A stretch of DNA of 64,000 bases from Okapia johnstoni (lineage: Eukaryota; Chordata; Mammalia; Artiodactyla; Giraffidae): contig CM044311.1 in assembly GCA_024291935.2 (NCBI GenBank), forward strand, positions 19,615,001 to 19,679,000. Direction: 5' to 3'. The number at the start of each line of letters is the position of its first letter. Position 1 is the stretch's first letter. Positions 31,389 through 43,345 of the stretch are shown here, piece after piece. Under the pieces are notes generated by a model. The model saw nothing but the letters and a program-made list of their open reading frames with translations. It was not told the origin of the DNA and made no database searches. A program made the translations under genes and the position numbers.

Positions 31389-32105
31389 TTCAAAATTTAA
31401 ATAAATTTACCAGTTGCCAGTTGTTGATTTACATTTTTTCAGAAAAGAATTTTGTAAGACAGAGACATGAAAACTCGAAACTGAAAAACTATCTCTCTAA
31501 CATTTTTCATCTCTAAAACATAAACAACGTTCAGTCATCAAGGGTAGAGATGGTTATCAAGGACAGAGAAGTATCGTGAAATTGAATTTTCAGGTATTTT
31601 AGAACTAAAAATGTCAAGAGAGTGTCTTAGGGAGATATTCACACACGAAGAATGAAAAATATCTCATTGAGTTATCAAAACAACAGTTATGATTTTGTCA
31701 TTTTACTACAAAAAAATAACCCACGTCTCCCATTTGAATAAGATTACTTAAGAATGTGTGCATAGAGTGTAAAATTGACTAAGGATCTTCATTAGTTCAT
31801 GCAATATTAGGTGGTACAACTCAAAATTTTCATGAGAATAGTTAAAATTTTGACAAAATAAACAATATATCTTATTGGTAATGTAAGATATAGCACAAAT
31901 ACTGGGATAAAATCAACTACCGAATGCTGATTTTGCTAAAAGGGCAGGCATATTCTGATTTGAAAAAAAAGGAAAGAGAAAGAGAGAGAAAGAAAGAGTT
32001 TCAAAAATTGGCTGTCTTTTAGATGTGCTTCTTAGGCAGTGGAAAGTTAAGTTCAAGATAAGGACATAGCAAAGGTAGAAAATATGACCAACCATTATCA
32101 ATTTA
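31389..32105. other. Unique stretch
   Basis: AT-rich, with a GA-rich patch around 31963-31999. Nothing else is recognised. Confidence 0.55.
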
Positions 32106-32325
32106 GGGCTTCCCTGATGACTCGATGGTAAAGAATCTGCCTACCACTTCAGGAGACAGGGGTGGGAGGATGGGGGCTTCATCCCTGGATGAGGAAAATC
32201 CCCTGGAGAAGGAAATGGCAGCCCACTGCAGTATTCTTGCTTGGGAAATCCCATGGACAGAGGAGACTTCTGGGTTACAGTCCATGGGGTTGCAAAAGAG
32301 TCAGACTTAGCGACTTAAAAATAAC
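32106..32325 (+). mobile_element. Bov-tA SINE
   Basis: The head 'gggcttccctgatgactcga' and the body to 'gagtcagacttagcgac' are complete, with an A-rich tail. A G-rich insertion ('aggggtgggaggatggggg') sits in the middle of the head/body junction. Confidence 0.92.
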
Positions 32326-32644
32326 AGCATCACTAACTTAAGCTTTTTTTTTTTTTAGCTGTAAACAAGAAACCTTCTAAAGGATCCATTCTACTTCACT
32401 ATTTTTTTTTTTGGAAACTCTCCCTCCATTCCTCTCCCACTCCTCCTTGTTAATAACTAACTTAAGCTACTTACCCCCCAAATCTATACAATGAGATAAA
32501 AATGAGCTATAAGTTAAATATCTCTAAAATGCAGACTTATGGCCTTGTGTTGGAATACCCAAGTGATAGTTCATATTTAGCATATAGAACTACAATCAAT
32601 GTATTTTGTATATTAATTTCTTAACCTACAAATTTAACAAATTA
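32326..32644. other. Spacer with poly-T runs
   Basis: T runs occur at 32344-32356 and 32402-32412. Nothing else is recognised. Confidence 0.55.
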
Positions 32645-33480
32645 ATTGATTAATTCTATCAACGTTTTTGGTAAGGTCTTTAGAATTTTCTTTGTATACA
32701 GTATCATATCATCTAAACAGTGGCAGATTTAATGCCTTCTTCCCAATTTGGATTCTTTTTATTTCTTTAGCTTTCTGATTGCTGTAGCTAGTATTTCTCA
32801 TACTATGTTGAATAAAAGTGGTGAGAGTTAATATTTTTGCCTTGCTCCTGATCTTAGGAGAAATGTTAACAGCTTTCATCACTGAGTATGATGTTAGCCC
32901 TGGGGTTATCATATATGCCCTTTATTATTTTGAGATAGGTTCCCTCTATATCCACTTTGTTGAGGATTTCCTCGTAAATGGATGTCAAATTTTTTCAAAA
33001 GTCTTTCCTGAATCTATTGAAATGATTATGTGATTTTTATTTTTCAAGTTGTTAGTGTGGTGTATCACATTGATTTGTGGATGTTGAACCATCCTTGCAT
33101 CCCTGGAATACATCTCATTTTATCATGATGTATAATCGTTTTACTGTATTGTTGAATTCAGTTTGCAAACATTTTATTGTGGTTTTTCACATTTATGTTC
33201 ACCAGTGATATTGGCCTGCTATTTTCTTTTCGCATTTGAGTATGATTTTACCTGGTTTAGATATCAGGGTGATGTTGGTCGTACAGAATGATTTCAAAAC
33301 CATTGCTTTCTTTCTAATGTTTTGGAACAGTTTGAGGAATAAAGATGTTAATATTTCTCTAAATGTTTGCTAGAATGCTTTCTGATCTTGTACTTTAGTT
33401 TGCTAGGACTTTTTTTGATTATTTATTCAACTACATTATTGGTAATTAGCCTGTTTATATTTTTTATTTCTTCTTTTTAT
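32645..33480 (-). mobile_element. Old L1 (L1M-type) ORF2 RT-region fragment
   Basis: The antisense L1 ORF2 nucleotide pattern is readable: 'gtatcatatcatctaaacag', 'ttgaataaaagtggtgagag', 'tatatccactttgttgagga', 'catccttgcatccctggaat' and 'accagtgatattggcctg'. Reading frames are broken. It is older than the L1 at 23405-28137. Confidence 0.8.
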
Positions 33481-33555
33481 ACTCTCCTTCTTTCCTTTCT
33501 TTTTCCTCCTTCCTTCCTCTAACTTTCTATCTTTCTTTTTCTCCCTCATTTAGTT
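33481..33555. repeat. Pyrimidine-rich (CT)n-like tract
   Basis: An irregular C/T run ('cttccttcctct', 'ctttctttttctccctc') with few purines. Confidence 0.85.
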
Positions 33556-35867
33556 GATATTCTTTGGTGTATGGGGCTCTCTACCTCACTTATATTTCTA
33601 TAGATTATTCCAGCAGAGAATATCAAATCAATATGGTTACCTTTAGAGGCCTCACTGTTTGTTTTATTAGGCCCAAATATCCATCTAAACAAGCATGTTT
33701 AGAAATCTTAGAAAACAAAAATACACATTACCAGAACTTTCATAAAATATTCCTTCTTTTTTTTAAGATTGAGATATTATAATAAATTTAAGCAATTTAG
33801 ATTATTAATGACAATCCAGAAATAATTGTTACTCTTTATTTCCCATTGGATAGCCAGTTTTTACCAAGAATAAAATCCCCTCACCCTTTAAAATTACTTG
33901 TGCCAGAGAAAACACTGAAAAAAAAATATTTGAAAAGATATGTACTGTTTTTGTATACATACATCAGAAATTCTATACAATGGTGAATTTCCAGCAGAAA
34001 CTCAGGTATCAGCTTTCTTTGAAGAAGCTGTATGTAAAATAAATTGATTTCAGTTGGAATTGTTTCACTTTTCCCAACAAACTACTTAGAATAAATGAAT
34101 AGTCATTTATTTTGTTTTTACAGTTGAAATAAGACAATGTTAATATATAGAAATACAAAGTCTGGCACGCTATCTGACATTTCTGATCCGTTATTCCTGT
34201 GAAAACACAAGAAATGATATAATAATCGTTAACACTTTTATTTTTTAAGACTTAAGCCTTTATCCACAAGCAGAAAGGGCTGCTGAGAATGAAAACGTTC
34301 TTCTAAATATGTTGATACCATTTTATTATTTTCTGCTAGGCTTTTCTACAATCAATGCTTTGACTATGACACAGTTTTGAAGTATTCAGAGTCAGTGACT
34401 CCCTGACTCTTGATCCTGCACTATTGTGGGTATTTATAGCAGTATTAATCCTTCCATAAACCATGACTTCTTAATTTTTACCTCAGAATTATGACTGAAC
34501 TGGCATTTGCCCAGAATGCCTAACAGATTGTTTCTAGAATGAGGTAAATAAAGGGAACAGGAATTCTACCAACATCCTTTAGCAGAGATCCAAATTCTTT
34601 CCTCTTTTATAGTCCTAAACATATACATAAAATAGCATTTTATAACATAGACATATGGGTTTGTTAATAAACTTGAATCTTACTCTAGGCAAGGGCAATA
34701 ATGGTCTCTCTAATAGCAGTTAGTTTGGGCAATGTGACTTGGGAACATTATCGTTAAGTAATTTTTCTCATGTATTGAAAGAATTATTACAGGCATGATT
34801 GAACAAGTTAAGTACTGTGGTCACAGAGATCAGGGACTCACTGTATTTCATGTCAGAGAGAACTCATTGCCATTAAAACAATGTGAGGGACACCTTTAAG
34901 CATTGAGTCACATTGAACTGGTGAAAATTCATGTGTACAGACAAAGCAATATACTTGTCTCATTTATCACATTTTAAAAAGGGAGTCAGAGAAAAATAAT
35001 AATGTGGTCAAAGATAAATAGTAAATAATAAACTTGGTCATTTATTTTCTCTGACTTTAATTCTCAATATTAATAAATTGTTTCCTAATTAATATGTAAT
35101 ATTTTGGTTCCTATAAAGGAGTTTGTAAAGCAAACTCTTCAGTTAAGCATCTTCTTCACACAAAAATTGTTCTTCATGGAAATTTTTAAGCTAAATTTGT
35201 TTAAATTGGCCCGACTGATCACATAGGGGAGCTCAATAAATAGTTTTGGTTGAATATCATTAGAATATTTAAGACAAATTAAGCCCTCTTTGAAACATAG
35301 CAAATGTTTCCGGACAGGAAAATAGACATTCACTCGTCAAACTTTCTCTTTTTTAGATAAAACCTGTGTTTATGGGACACAGCTTTTCAAAAAACATTGT
35401 TAATGAGGCTATGAACTGGAACTTAAATTTCTGTCTGTTAAACATCGGTAAATGAATTTCTTGAATTTGTTTTCACAATATAAATATACAATAGCACATA
35501 TTTTCATAGATATGTTGGGGATTTTATTTACAATCAATTTTCAGTTTTTATATTTAGTATTCTTTCCTGTATTAGTCATTTTATAGCAAAGCATGTAGCC
35601 CTGGAAAACAGTCTTGGCAACTAATGGTCATAAACTAAATTTTATTTCAAATTCAATTCACTTATGAGATTTTGATATTTATAGAAAATAACCCCCTAAA
35701 ATTTTAAACCCTTTTAATAAAATAAAGTAACATTTTCCCACTTATTCATAAGACAATTTCACTTGAAAACTGCTTTATATGGAAGAAATTTGGGGGGAAA
35801 TAGGGAATAAAGTTCTCCATAACAGGTGCTGTTGTGTCCTGTCTCTGGCTTTTTGAGTTTCACTCTA
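33556..35867. other. AT-rich unique stretch, 2.3 kb
   Basis: I recognise no gene or young repeat. A 64-codon frame at 35139-35333 (-) has no recognisable domain. Confidence 0.5.
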
Positions 35868-35875
35868 GTATATAC

Positions 35876-36107
35876 GAGGGGTTCCCAGGTGATGCTAGTG
35901 GCAAACAACCTGCCTGCCAATGCAGGAGATGTAAGAGACTCCAGGTTCGATCCTTGGGTTGGGAAGATCTCCTGGATAAGAGAATGGCTACCCACTCCAG
36001 TGTTCTTGTCTGGAGAATCCCATGGACAGAGGAGCTTGGCGGGCTACAGTCCATGGGGTCATAAAAAGTCAGAAATGACTGAGTGACTAACACACACACA
36101 CACACAC
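35876..36107 (+). mobile_element. Bov-tA SINE with (CA)n tail and 8-bp TSD
   Basis: The full-length SINE ends in 'gactgagtgactaa' followed by a pure CA tail. The TSD 'gtatatac' lies at 35868-35875 and 36108-36115. Confidence 0.93.
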
Positions 36108-36115
36108 GTATATAC

Positions 36116-36909
36116 ACTAATGGTTTCTTTCTGAGAGAGAAGTCAGGCTTCTCTGGACTTAAGAACAAGCTACATGTGCAAAATTGACAGAGTTGCTGAA
36201 GAGTTAATAGGGAGTTGAATCTCTTTGGAATAATAAGGAAAGGGAGTTAGTGAGTAAATATTCATCTTTTCCTCCTCTCAGATGGGTAATTCACACACAG
36301 TCCCCACGCCCTATCCCAGTCATCCCAAGGGAGATCCATTCCCAGTTGCCCATCCTGGTAGCTTGCTTTTTAACACTCCCTGTATTGTCTTTTTCTTCTT
36401 CTTTTTTCCCCCCTACCTCATTTTCTTACTTCCCAATGAACTCTTCCTAGGATTATACTCCACATGACCCAGTCTGGAGTAATCCTAGCAAACATTCTGA
36501 AAATAGTCTGACTTAAAATCATAGAATGTGAAGATGTTTTATAGTGACTTGGCTTCTCTATCCATGGAATTTTCCAGGCAAGAATGCTGGAGTGATAATG
36601 ACTTGAGATTCTATGTAGAACAGTTAATCAGACTCTTTCCCGACACAAGTCATGAGCAAAGGATAAGGATCCTCAGATAACGAAGGGCAGAATACATCAT
36701 CATTATTGATACAGACAATTCTGCATTATACAGATTATACGTGAGGGCAAGAGACCTTCCTGAGATCCAAACCGGGATCATATAAAATTACTTAGCCAAG
36801 CACAGACAGAGCATTATCTCCACAGCAAAACCACCCATCCCTTCCTGGCTTGCTCCTTTGCCTTGCTACTCCTGGGGCAGGAACATTTTAACACCAATTG
36901 AAAGTAGGC
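36116..36909. other. Unique stretch with small SINE remnant
   Basis: It contains a 40-bp Bov-A remnant at 36557-36596 ('ccatggaattttccaggcaa', 'gaatgctggagtg'). The section 36250-36430 is C/T-rich. No gene is recognised. Confidence 0.55.
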
Positions 36910-36920
36910 AATATTCTAGC

Positions 36921-37110
36921 TGGGAAAGATTGAAGGCGAGAGGAGAAGGGGACGACAGAGGATGAGATAGTTGGATGGCATCACCGAATCAATGGACATG
37001 AGTTTGAGTAAACTGCAGGAGTTGGTGATGGACAGGGAGGCCTGGTGTGCTGCAGTCCATGGGGTCACAAAGAGTTGGACATGTCTGAGCAACTGAACTG
37101 AACTGAACTG
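36921..37110 (+). mobile_element. BovB 3' end, 190 bp, 11-bp TSD
   Basis: The strongly 5'-truncated BovB begins at 'tgggaaagattgaaggcgag' and ends in the (ACTGA)n tail. The TSD 'aatattctagc' is perfect at 36910-36920 and 37111-37121. Confidence 0.96.
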
Positions 37111-37309
37111 AATATTCTAGCAGGAAGAGAAAGGAAGTGAATTGAGCATGCTCAGTTTAGTAGTTCCAAATTTGCTGGTGAGAATTTATTCTGCCATTTT
37201 CTGGGCAGGAATGAATGAACAGAAAGAGGACCCTCATGTTTTTAGTGGAGCTTCTGCTGCATGGAAGGAAAATAATAAATCAAAACTGACCAATCTAGTT
37301 CTATGATGG

Positions 37310-37447
37310 GACCAGATTTATTTATTTGGTCTTGCCTGGTCTTTGTTGTGGCATGCATGTGGGATCTAGCTCCCTGACCAGGGACTGAACTCAGCCCCTG
37401 CTCTGAGAATGTGGAGTTCTTAGCCATTGTACCACCAAGGAATTCCC
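37310..37447 (-). mobile_element. CHR-type tRNA-Glu SINE
   Basis: The antisense head region is visible as 'accaccaaggaattccc' and 'gaccagggactgaactcag', with 'ggcatgcatgtgggatct' further in. This is the cetartiodactyl CHR SINE type, distinct from Bov-tA. Confidence 0.75.
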
Positions 37448-38000
37448 TTTCCCTGCCTTTTTTTTTTCTTTCAGATTTTTAAGTTTTTTGGTATTTTAAA
37501 TCTATCATTCAGTTTTGTGTTTCAAGAAATTTGACATTGGGATCATCAATCTTTTAAGAAAAACGTAACCCTTCACCTGACATTTCACAAAAACCTTGAG
37601 AAATGATCAAAATGGAAAAACAACAATGACAGGATAATAGTTTCATCATTACAGTGTATACCTTTTCCAATTACGTAAGGTTTTTATGATTGGTATTTCT
37701 GAATACCTCAATCCATACAGACTGCAAAATATTAATAAAAATACTTAATTCCACCACGTTCTGTAATTGTAACTGTACAGAGTTATGGCAAAGGCATATA
37801 TTGCCTTACCTTTTGATTTATTCTTTGCCTTAAAGTTAATGGACTGTATTTTAAAAAAGAAAATTGGTTCCCTGTTTGTAAGGATGATTGTGCTCTCCTT
37901 TTTGGTCATAAAATTCACTGTTGCTATAGACATGAATAACTTGGAACAATTACTTTGAAAAACACTAAAAGCTACATTGGTCTGCTCTAATTTTCTGTAT
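37448..38000. other. AT-rich unique stretch
   Basis: A T run sits near 37459-37470. Nothing else is recognised. Confidence 0.55.
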
Positions 38001-38001
38001 G

Positions 38002-38133
38002 GGTTTCCCTTGTGGTTCAGCTGGTAAAGAATCTGCCTGCAATGTGGGAGACCTGTGTTTGATCCCTGGGTTGGGAAGATCCCCTGGAGAAGGAAAAGGC
38101 TACACACTCCAGTATTCTGGCCTGGAGAATTCT
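38002..38133 (+). mobile_element. Bov-tA SINE, 3'-truncated
   Basis: The head 'gggtttcccttgtggttcag' and the body run to 'ctggcctggagaattc'. The final about 80 bp are missing. Confidence 0.9.
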
Positions 38134-40316
38134 TTCACTCTATGAAATAAAGTATTTGTTTTCTATAGCATTGCAGAAAAAAAAACTATATATTTTCAAT
38201 TCCTTACAAATCTAAGTAGAACTGGAAATCATTTTTGTATTTTAATATGCATTTTCTCTGTAAATGTAAAGTAACAATCCATGCTTGTTTTTTCACACTA
38301 TTTCCCAGTATTTTTCTTTCTTTAGTCACTGCCATGACTTTAGCTGTTTTTCTTTTCTTCTTCCTACTTTTCCTTTATTTTTCTCTTACTTTTTGCTTAC
38401 CCTCTTTGTTTTTTTCTTCCTAGTTTCACTTTTTGTTCATTTGCTTTTTCTCTCCCTCCCTCCCTTCCTCTTCCTTCCCTACCTCCTGCATTTCCTTCCT
38501 GCTTTTATCTTTCTTTCCTTTATCAAATTTGTCTTTTTACCACCCCACATTTATTTTTAAGTCCTTATAATAATGTATTTTTATAAAAGATTTTAATCTC
38601 TTTTCAAATAGTCATTGCCTATTGGAAAACCATTTAATTCCTTTTAATAGAAATAAAATCCATCTTTTTCTCCATTATTCTCTTCTATTTATCTGTTAAT
38701 TTAATTACTTCTCATATTTTTTCATATATATATATATGCACATATGCAGCTATACATGAACATTTTCTATTTATCAAATATGCTCCATATAAAAATTTAG
38801 CCATTGAAAAGCACATTTACACATTGGAGCACACATTTACAAGACTTCACTAGGAGAGTAGAAAGCCGATAATGCTTCATGTGGTGATTTTGGATAGTCT
38901 CTCATCTGTCTAACCCGGAGCTAGGTTTCACACTGTCCATTTCTCTGTATCGTTCTGAGTTAGAGATGATCTAAAAGACATCATCATGAGTTTTGGAAGC
39001 TGGAGTGAAGCAGGAGCCATTTTATGAAGGTTTCACAGTTACATGAGATGAGAGCCAGATGCAGAGGTCTTAGTGGATTCCAGCTTGTCATAGCTTCCTC
39101 CTATCAATTCTCCAGCCCTTTTCCCCCAGTGCCCTCATGATCCACAAGGGACCCAGGCCCGCCAAGGGGCACAGAGGCAGCAGCGCCCACTAACTCTCCT
39201 TTGTAGTGCCTCTGGGGCCTCTGGACCAGCCAGAAAGCTTAAACTTACTTCAAAAGCATTGATGAGTAACTTTTCTCTGATCCTTTAGCTCTACTTTCCA
39301 GACCTTATCTTCCCATCTCCTCCTCCAAGTGTGTGTAATTGACCTCCTGCAATTCTTTATTCAGAACATTCATAGTGATTATGCTTCCCTGATAAAATTT
39401 CAGGAAATAAAGCTAAGCACTGGCACCCAATAGTTCTATAATGAAATCTCCCCTTTTTCTTACTGTATAGATGACACAGAGTCTGCTCTTATAATATGAA
39501 ATCTGAAGGAGGCTCTAGGGAACACAACAGTAGACTCATTCCTTTTATGCCAAGCAGTACAGAATCCAAGTAAATGATGCTATGTTCTAGATTTTAGAAA
39601 TCAATCCGAATTCACAGCAAGGATTACCAAATAATGACCATGATAATGTTATAAGGGAAACCATAGTCTTTACATGAAGAGGCAATGCTAAGTCTCATTG
39701 ATTTTTCTTACCAATTAGTATTCATTGAAACATCTCTCTGTAATTGCTACGATATCTAATGCCCACAGCAAGCTAATGGAGTAAACTGCTCACTTAGGAA
39801 AAGAGTGTTTCTTAAAAGCTGTGAGTAATTGGTTTTACAGGACAGAAAGCAATAATATTCATGTATGTGCTTGAATAAATTTCTCAAAAATCGTGATAAC
39901 TTATTTTAAAAATTAAGAAGAGTTAGAAGAAAACAGTTTTTTTTTTCCCTCTCTTCTATGGGGTTTATTATATATTAAAGGGAATGTCATCTTAATCTTG
40001 TTAACATAATAATTCACTAGATGGTTCTTGTCATGTCATTTTAAGGATTATAACTCATGGGATAATATTTTCCTGATCACATGACTTGATCATAGATGAA
40101 ATCCTCGCTTTTATTAAAAAAGCTAATTATGAAAAATTAAGCTTTAACCAGTATCATAAGAAATTACTTCTATATATTTTCTAGGCTAAATAAGATTTTA
40201 CACTCAACCTGTAATGTGGCCATGAAAACCTTTAGATCAATTCGATGTGTTTGTGAATGTGACAGGGGTATGTAAGAGGGAACTTCCCTGCTGGCCATTC
40301 TTCTGTGATGAATTCC
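38134..40316. other. Unique stretch, partly pyrimidine-rich
   Basis: 38300-38530 is strongly C/T-biased and produces Phe/Leu-rich open frames that are composition artefacts. A short TA tract is at 38725-38738. A GC-richer patch at 39100-39240 is unassigned. No gene is recognised. Confidence 0.5.
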
Positions 40317-40330
40317 ATGATCTTAGTTTT

Positions 40331-40714
40331 CTAAACATTGAGCTTTAAGCCAACTTTTTCACTCTCCTCTTTCACCTTCATCAAGAGGCTCTTTAGTTCT
40401 TCTTCACTTTCTGCCATAAGGGTGGTGCCATCCGCATATCTGAGGTTATTGATATTTCTCCCGGAAATCTTGATTCCAGCTTGTGTTTCTTCCAGCCCAG
40501 CGTTTCTCATGATGTGCTCTGCGTGTAAGTTAAATAAGCAGGGTGACAATATACAGCCTTGACGTACTCCTTTTCCTACTTGGAACCAGTCTGTTGTTGC
40601 ATGTCCAGTTCTAACTGTTGCTTCCTGACCTGCATACAGGTTTCTCAAGGGGCAGATCAGGTGGTCTGGTATTTCCATCTCTTTCAGAATTTTCCACAGT
40701 TTATTGTAATCCAC
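40331..40714 (-). pseudogene. BovB RT C-terminal half with YADG
   Basis: A 127-codon frame carries RQGCILSPCLFNLHAEH and then LRYADGTTLMAESEEE. The second catalytic aspartate of YADD is Gly (codon complement at 40427-40429), which should abolish polymerase activity even if the rest were intact. Confidence 0.88.
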
Positions 40715-41014
40715 ACAGTCAAAGCCTTTAGCATAGTCAATAAAGCAGAAATAGATGTTTTTCTGGAACGCTCTTGCTTTTTTGATGAGTCAGCAGATAT
40801 TGGCAATTTGATCTCTGGTTCCTCTGCCTTTTCTAAAACCAGCTTGAACATCTGGAAGTTCATGGTTCATGTATTTCTGAAGCCTGGCTTGGAGAATTTT
40901 GAGCATTACTCTACTAGCATGTGAGATGAGTGCAATTGTGCGGTAGTTTGAGCATTCTTTGGCATTGCCTTTCTTTGGGATTGGAATGAAAACTGACCTT
41001 TTCCAGTCCTGTGG

Positions 41015-41599
41015 CTACTGTTGAGTTTTCCAAATTTGCTGGCATATCAAATGCAGCACTTTCACAACATCATCTTTCAGGATTTGAAATAGCTCAACTG
41101 GAGTTCCATCACCTCCACTAGCTTTGTTCGTAGTGATGCTTTCTAAGGCCCACTTGACTTCACATTCCAGGATGTCTGGCTCTAGGTGAATAATCATACC
41201 ATTGTGATTATCTGGGTCATGAAGATCTTTTTTGTACAGTTCTTCTGTGTATTCTTGCCGCCTCTTCTTAATATCTTCTGCTTCTGTTAGGTCCATACCG
41301 TTTCTGTCCTTTATCGAGCCTGTCTTTGCATGAAATGTTCCTTTGGTATCTCTAATTTTCTTGAAGAGATCTCTAGTCTTTCCCAATCTGTTGTTTTCCT
41401 CTATTTCTTTGCACTGATCGCTGAGGAAGGCTTTCTTATCTCTCCTTGCTATTCTTTGTAACTCTGCATTCAGATGGGAATATCTTTCCTTTTCTCCTTT
41501 ACTTTTCGCTTCTCTTCTCTTCCCAGCTATCTGTAAGGCCTCCTCAGACAGCCATTTTGCTTTTTTGTATTTCTTCTCCATAAAAATTGTCTCAATCAC
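41015..41599 (-). pseudogene. BovB linker and RT N-terminus, 194 codons open
   Basis: Readable residues include KKYKKAKWLSEEALQIA, then RIARRDKKAFLSDQCKEI, LYKKDLHDPDNH and LEPDILECEVKWALESITTN. The segment joins the endonuclease to RT. A stop at about 41012, where WPQDW should follow, separates it from the rest of RT. Confidence 0.88.
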
Positions 41600-41612
41600 T
41601 TCATTAGTTCTT

Positions 41613-42217
41613 ATTTACAGCCTGAAAAAAACCTTTCTATTTATATTTTTCACTTTGATGTTCTCCATTGAAGAAGCTTGAGCATAATTAACTAGAATTT
41701 TAACATGATCTGATATAATAAGGTGAAAGAGAAAGTGAAGTCGCTCAGTCGTGTCCGACTCTTTGCGAACCCATGGACAGGAGCCTACCAATCTCCACCG
41801 TACATGGGATGTTCCAGGCAAGAATACTGGAGTAGGCTGCCATTTCCTTCTCCAGGGGATCTTCCTCACCCAGGCATTGAAACCGAGTCTCCTGCATTGC
41901 AGACAGAGGCTTTATCATCTGAGTCACCTAAGAAAACAATTATTCTGATTATAGTAAATTATGCTGTAGTGTAAGATAATAAAATGGAATCTTGGTTAGT
42001 TAGATGAATGTATATATAAAAGCCTAGCTCCATATATGGTGAGTTTTTTGGTGTTCTAATTAGTATTGAATGAAAAAAGATACGGTTCAGTTAGTACCTT
42101 CATGGAAGAGTCTATTAGGTGATATAGTTACCTAGTTATAGCCAGACTTTAGTGAGACATATAAAAAGTACAATCAAATCATCAGGATATTGTCAATGAG
42201 TAACTTTCATACTTTCG
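41613..42217. other. Sequence separating two colinear BovB segments
   Basis: This holds an antisense Bov-tA (41725-41932) flanked by AT-rich DNA. About 140 bp of BovB expected between the flanking segments are missing, so it is either an insertion with deletion or the two BovB segments are separate copies. Confidence 0.6.
41725..41932 (-). mobile_element. Bov-tA SINE, antisense
   Basis: The element begins with 'gaaagagaaagtgaagtcgc' and ends at the head 'ctgagtcacctaagaaa'. It is only slightly diverged in the body. Confidence 0.92.
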
Positions 42218-42280
42218 TGTTAGAGAAGACTCTTGAGAGTTCCTTGGACAGCAAGGAGATCAAACCAGTCAACATAAAGG
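42218..42280 (+). mobile_element. BovB ORF2-end fragment, sense, 63 bp
   Basis: The segment 'gttagagaagactcttgaga' to 'caaggagatcaaaccagtca' matches BovB ORF2 near its end. It abuts antisense BovB sequence on the right, which makes an inversion-type junction. Confidence 0.85.
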
Positions 42281-43345
42281 ATTTGATTTAGATCATACCT
42301 GAATGGTCTAGTGGTTTCCCCCACTTTCTTCAATTTAAGTCTGAATTTGGCAGTAAGGAGTTCATGATCTGAGCCACAGTCAGCTCCTGGTCTTGTTTCT
42401 GTTGACTGTACAGAGCTTCTCCATCTTTGACTGCAAAGAATATAATAAATACAATTTCAGTTTTGACCATCTGGTGATGTCCATGTGTAGAGTCTTTTCT
42501 TGTGTTGTTGGGAGAGGGCGTTTGCTATGACCAGTGCATTCTCTTGGCAAAACTCTATTAGCCTTTGCCCTGCTTCATTCTGTACTCCAAGGCCACATGT
42601 GCCTGTTACCTCAAGTGTTTCTTGACTTCCTACTTTTGCATTCTAGTCCCCTATAATGAAAAGGACATCTTTGTTGGGTGTTATTTCTAGAATGTCTTGT
42701 AGGTCTTCATAGAACCATTCAACTTCAGCTTCTTCAGCGTTACTGGTCAGGGCATAGACTTGGATTACCATGATAGTGAATGATTTGCCTTGCAAATGAA
42801 CAGGGATCATTCTGTCGTTTTTGAGATTGCATCTAAGTACTGCATTTGTTGACTATGATGACCCTTTTGTTTACTATGATGGCTACTCCATTTCTTCTAA
42901 GGTATTCCTGACCACAGTAGTAGATATAATGGACATCTGTGTTAAATTCACCTTTTCCAATCCAATTTAGTTTGCTGATTCCTGGAATATCGACGTTCAC
43001 TCTTGCCATCTCCTGTTTGACCACTTCCAATTTGCCTTGATTCATGTCCCTTACATTCAAGGTTCCTATGCAATATTGCTCTTTACAGCATTGGACCTTG
43101 CTGCTATCACCAGTCATATACAAAACTGGGTGTTGTTTCTGCTTTGGCTCCTTCCCTTCATTCTTTTTGGAGTTATTTCTCTACCAATCTCCAGTAGCAT
43201 TTGGGCACCTACTGACCTGCGGAGTTCATCTTTCAGTGTCATATCATTTTGCCTTTTAATATTGTTCATGGGGTTCTCAAGGCAAGAATAATGAAGTGGT
43301 TTGTCATTCCCTTCTCCAATGGACCACATTTTGTCAGAGGTGAGG
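42281..43345 (-). mobile_element. BovB endonuclease and leader segment, antisense
   Basis: The antisense BovB from 'gatttgatttagatcatacc' covers the endonuclease up to the leader ('catggggttctcaaggcaag') at about 43345. The frame at 42833-43123 shows CIGTLNVRDMNQGKLEVVK and VDIPGISKLNWIGKG, again with Lys where the catalytic Glu is expected. The 5'-most leader is missing. Confidence 0.9.

Larger units (their letters stand above)
40317..41612 (-). mobile_element. BovB middle part (linker to RT), 3' end missing
   Basis: The antisense BovB starts at the codons for MASG-type sequence downstream of RT and runs through RT and linker to about 41612. The last about 750 bp expected at the left, including the tail, are absent. 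This is not the normal 5' truncation pattern. It is colinear with the endonuclease segment at 42281-43345. Confidence 0.9.

Noticed and set aside
38235..38560. Phe/Leu/Ser-rich open frames resembling membrane proteins
   Set aside because: They come from a pyrimidine-rich tract. Composition alone creates the hydrophobic pattern.
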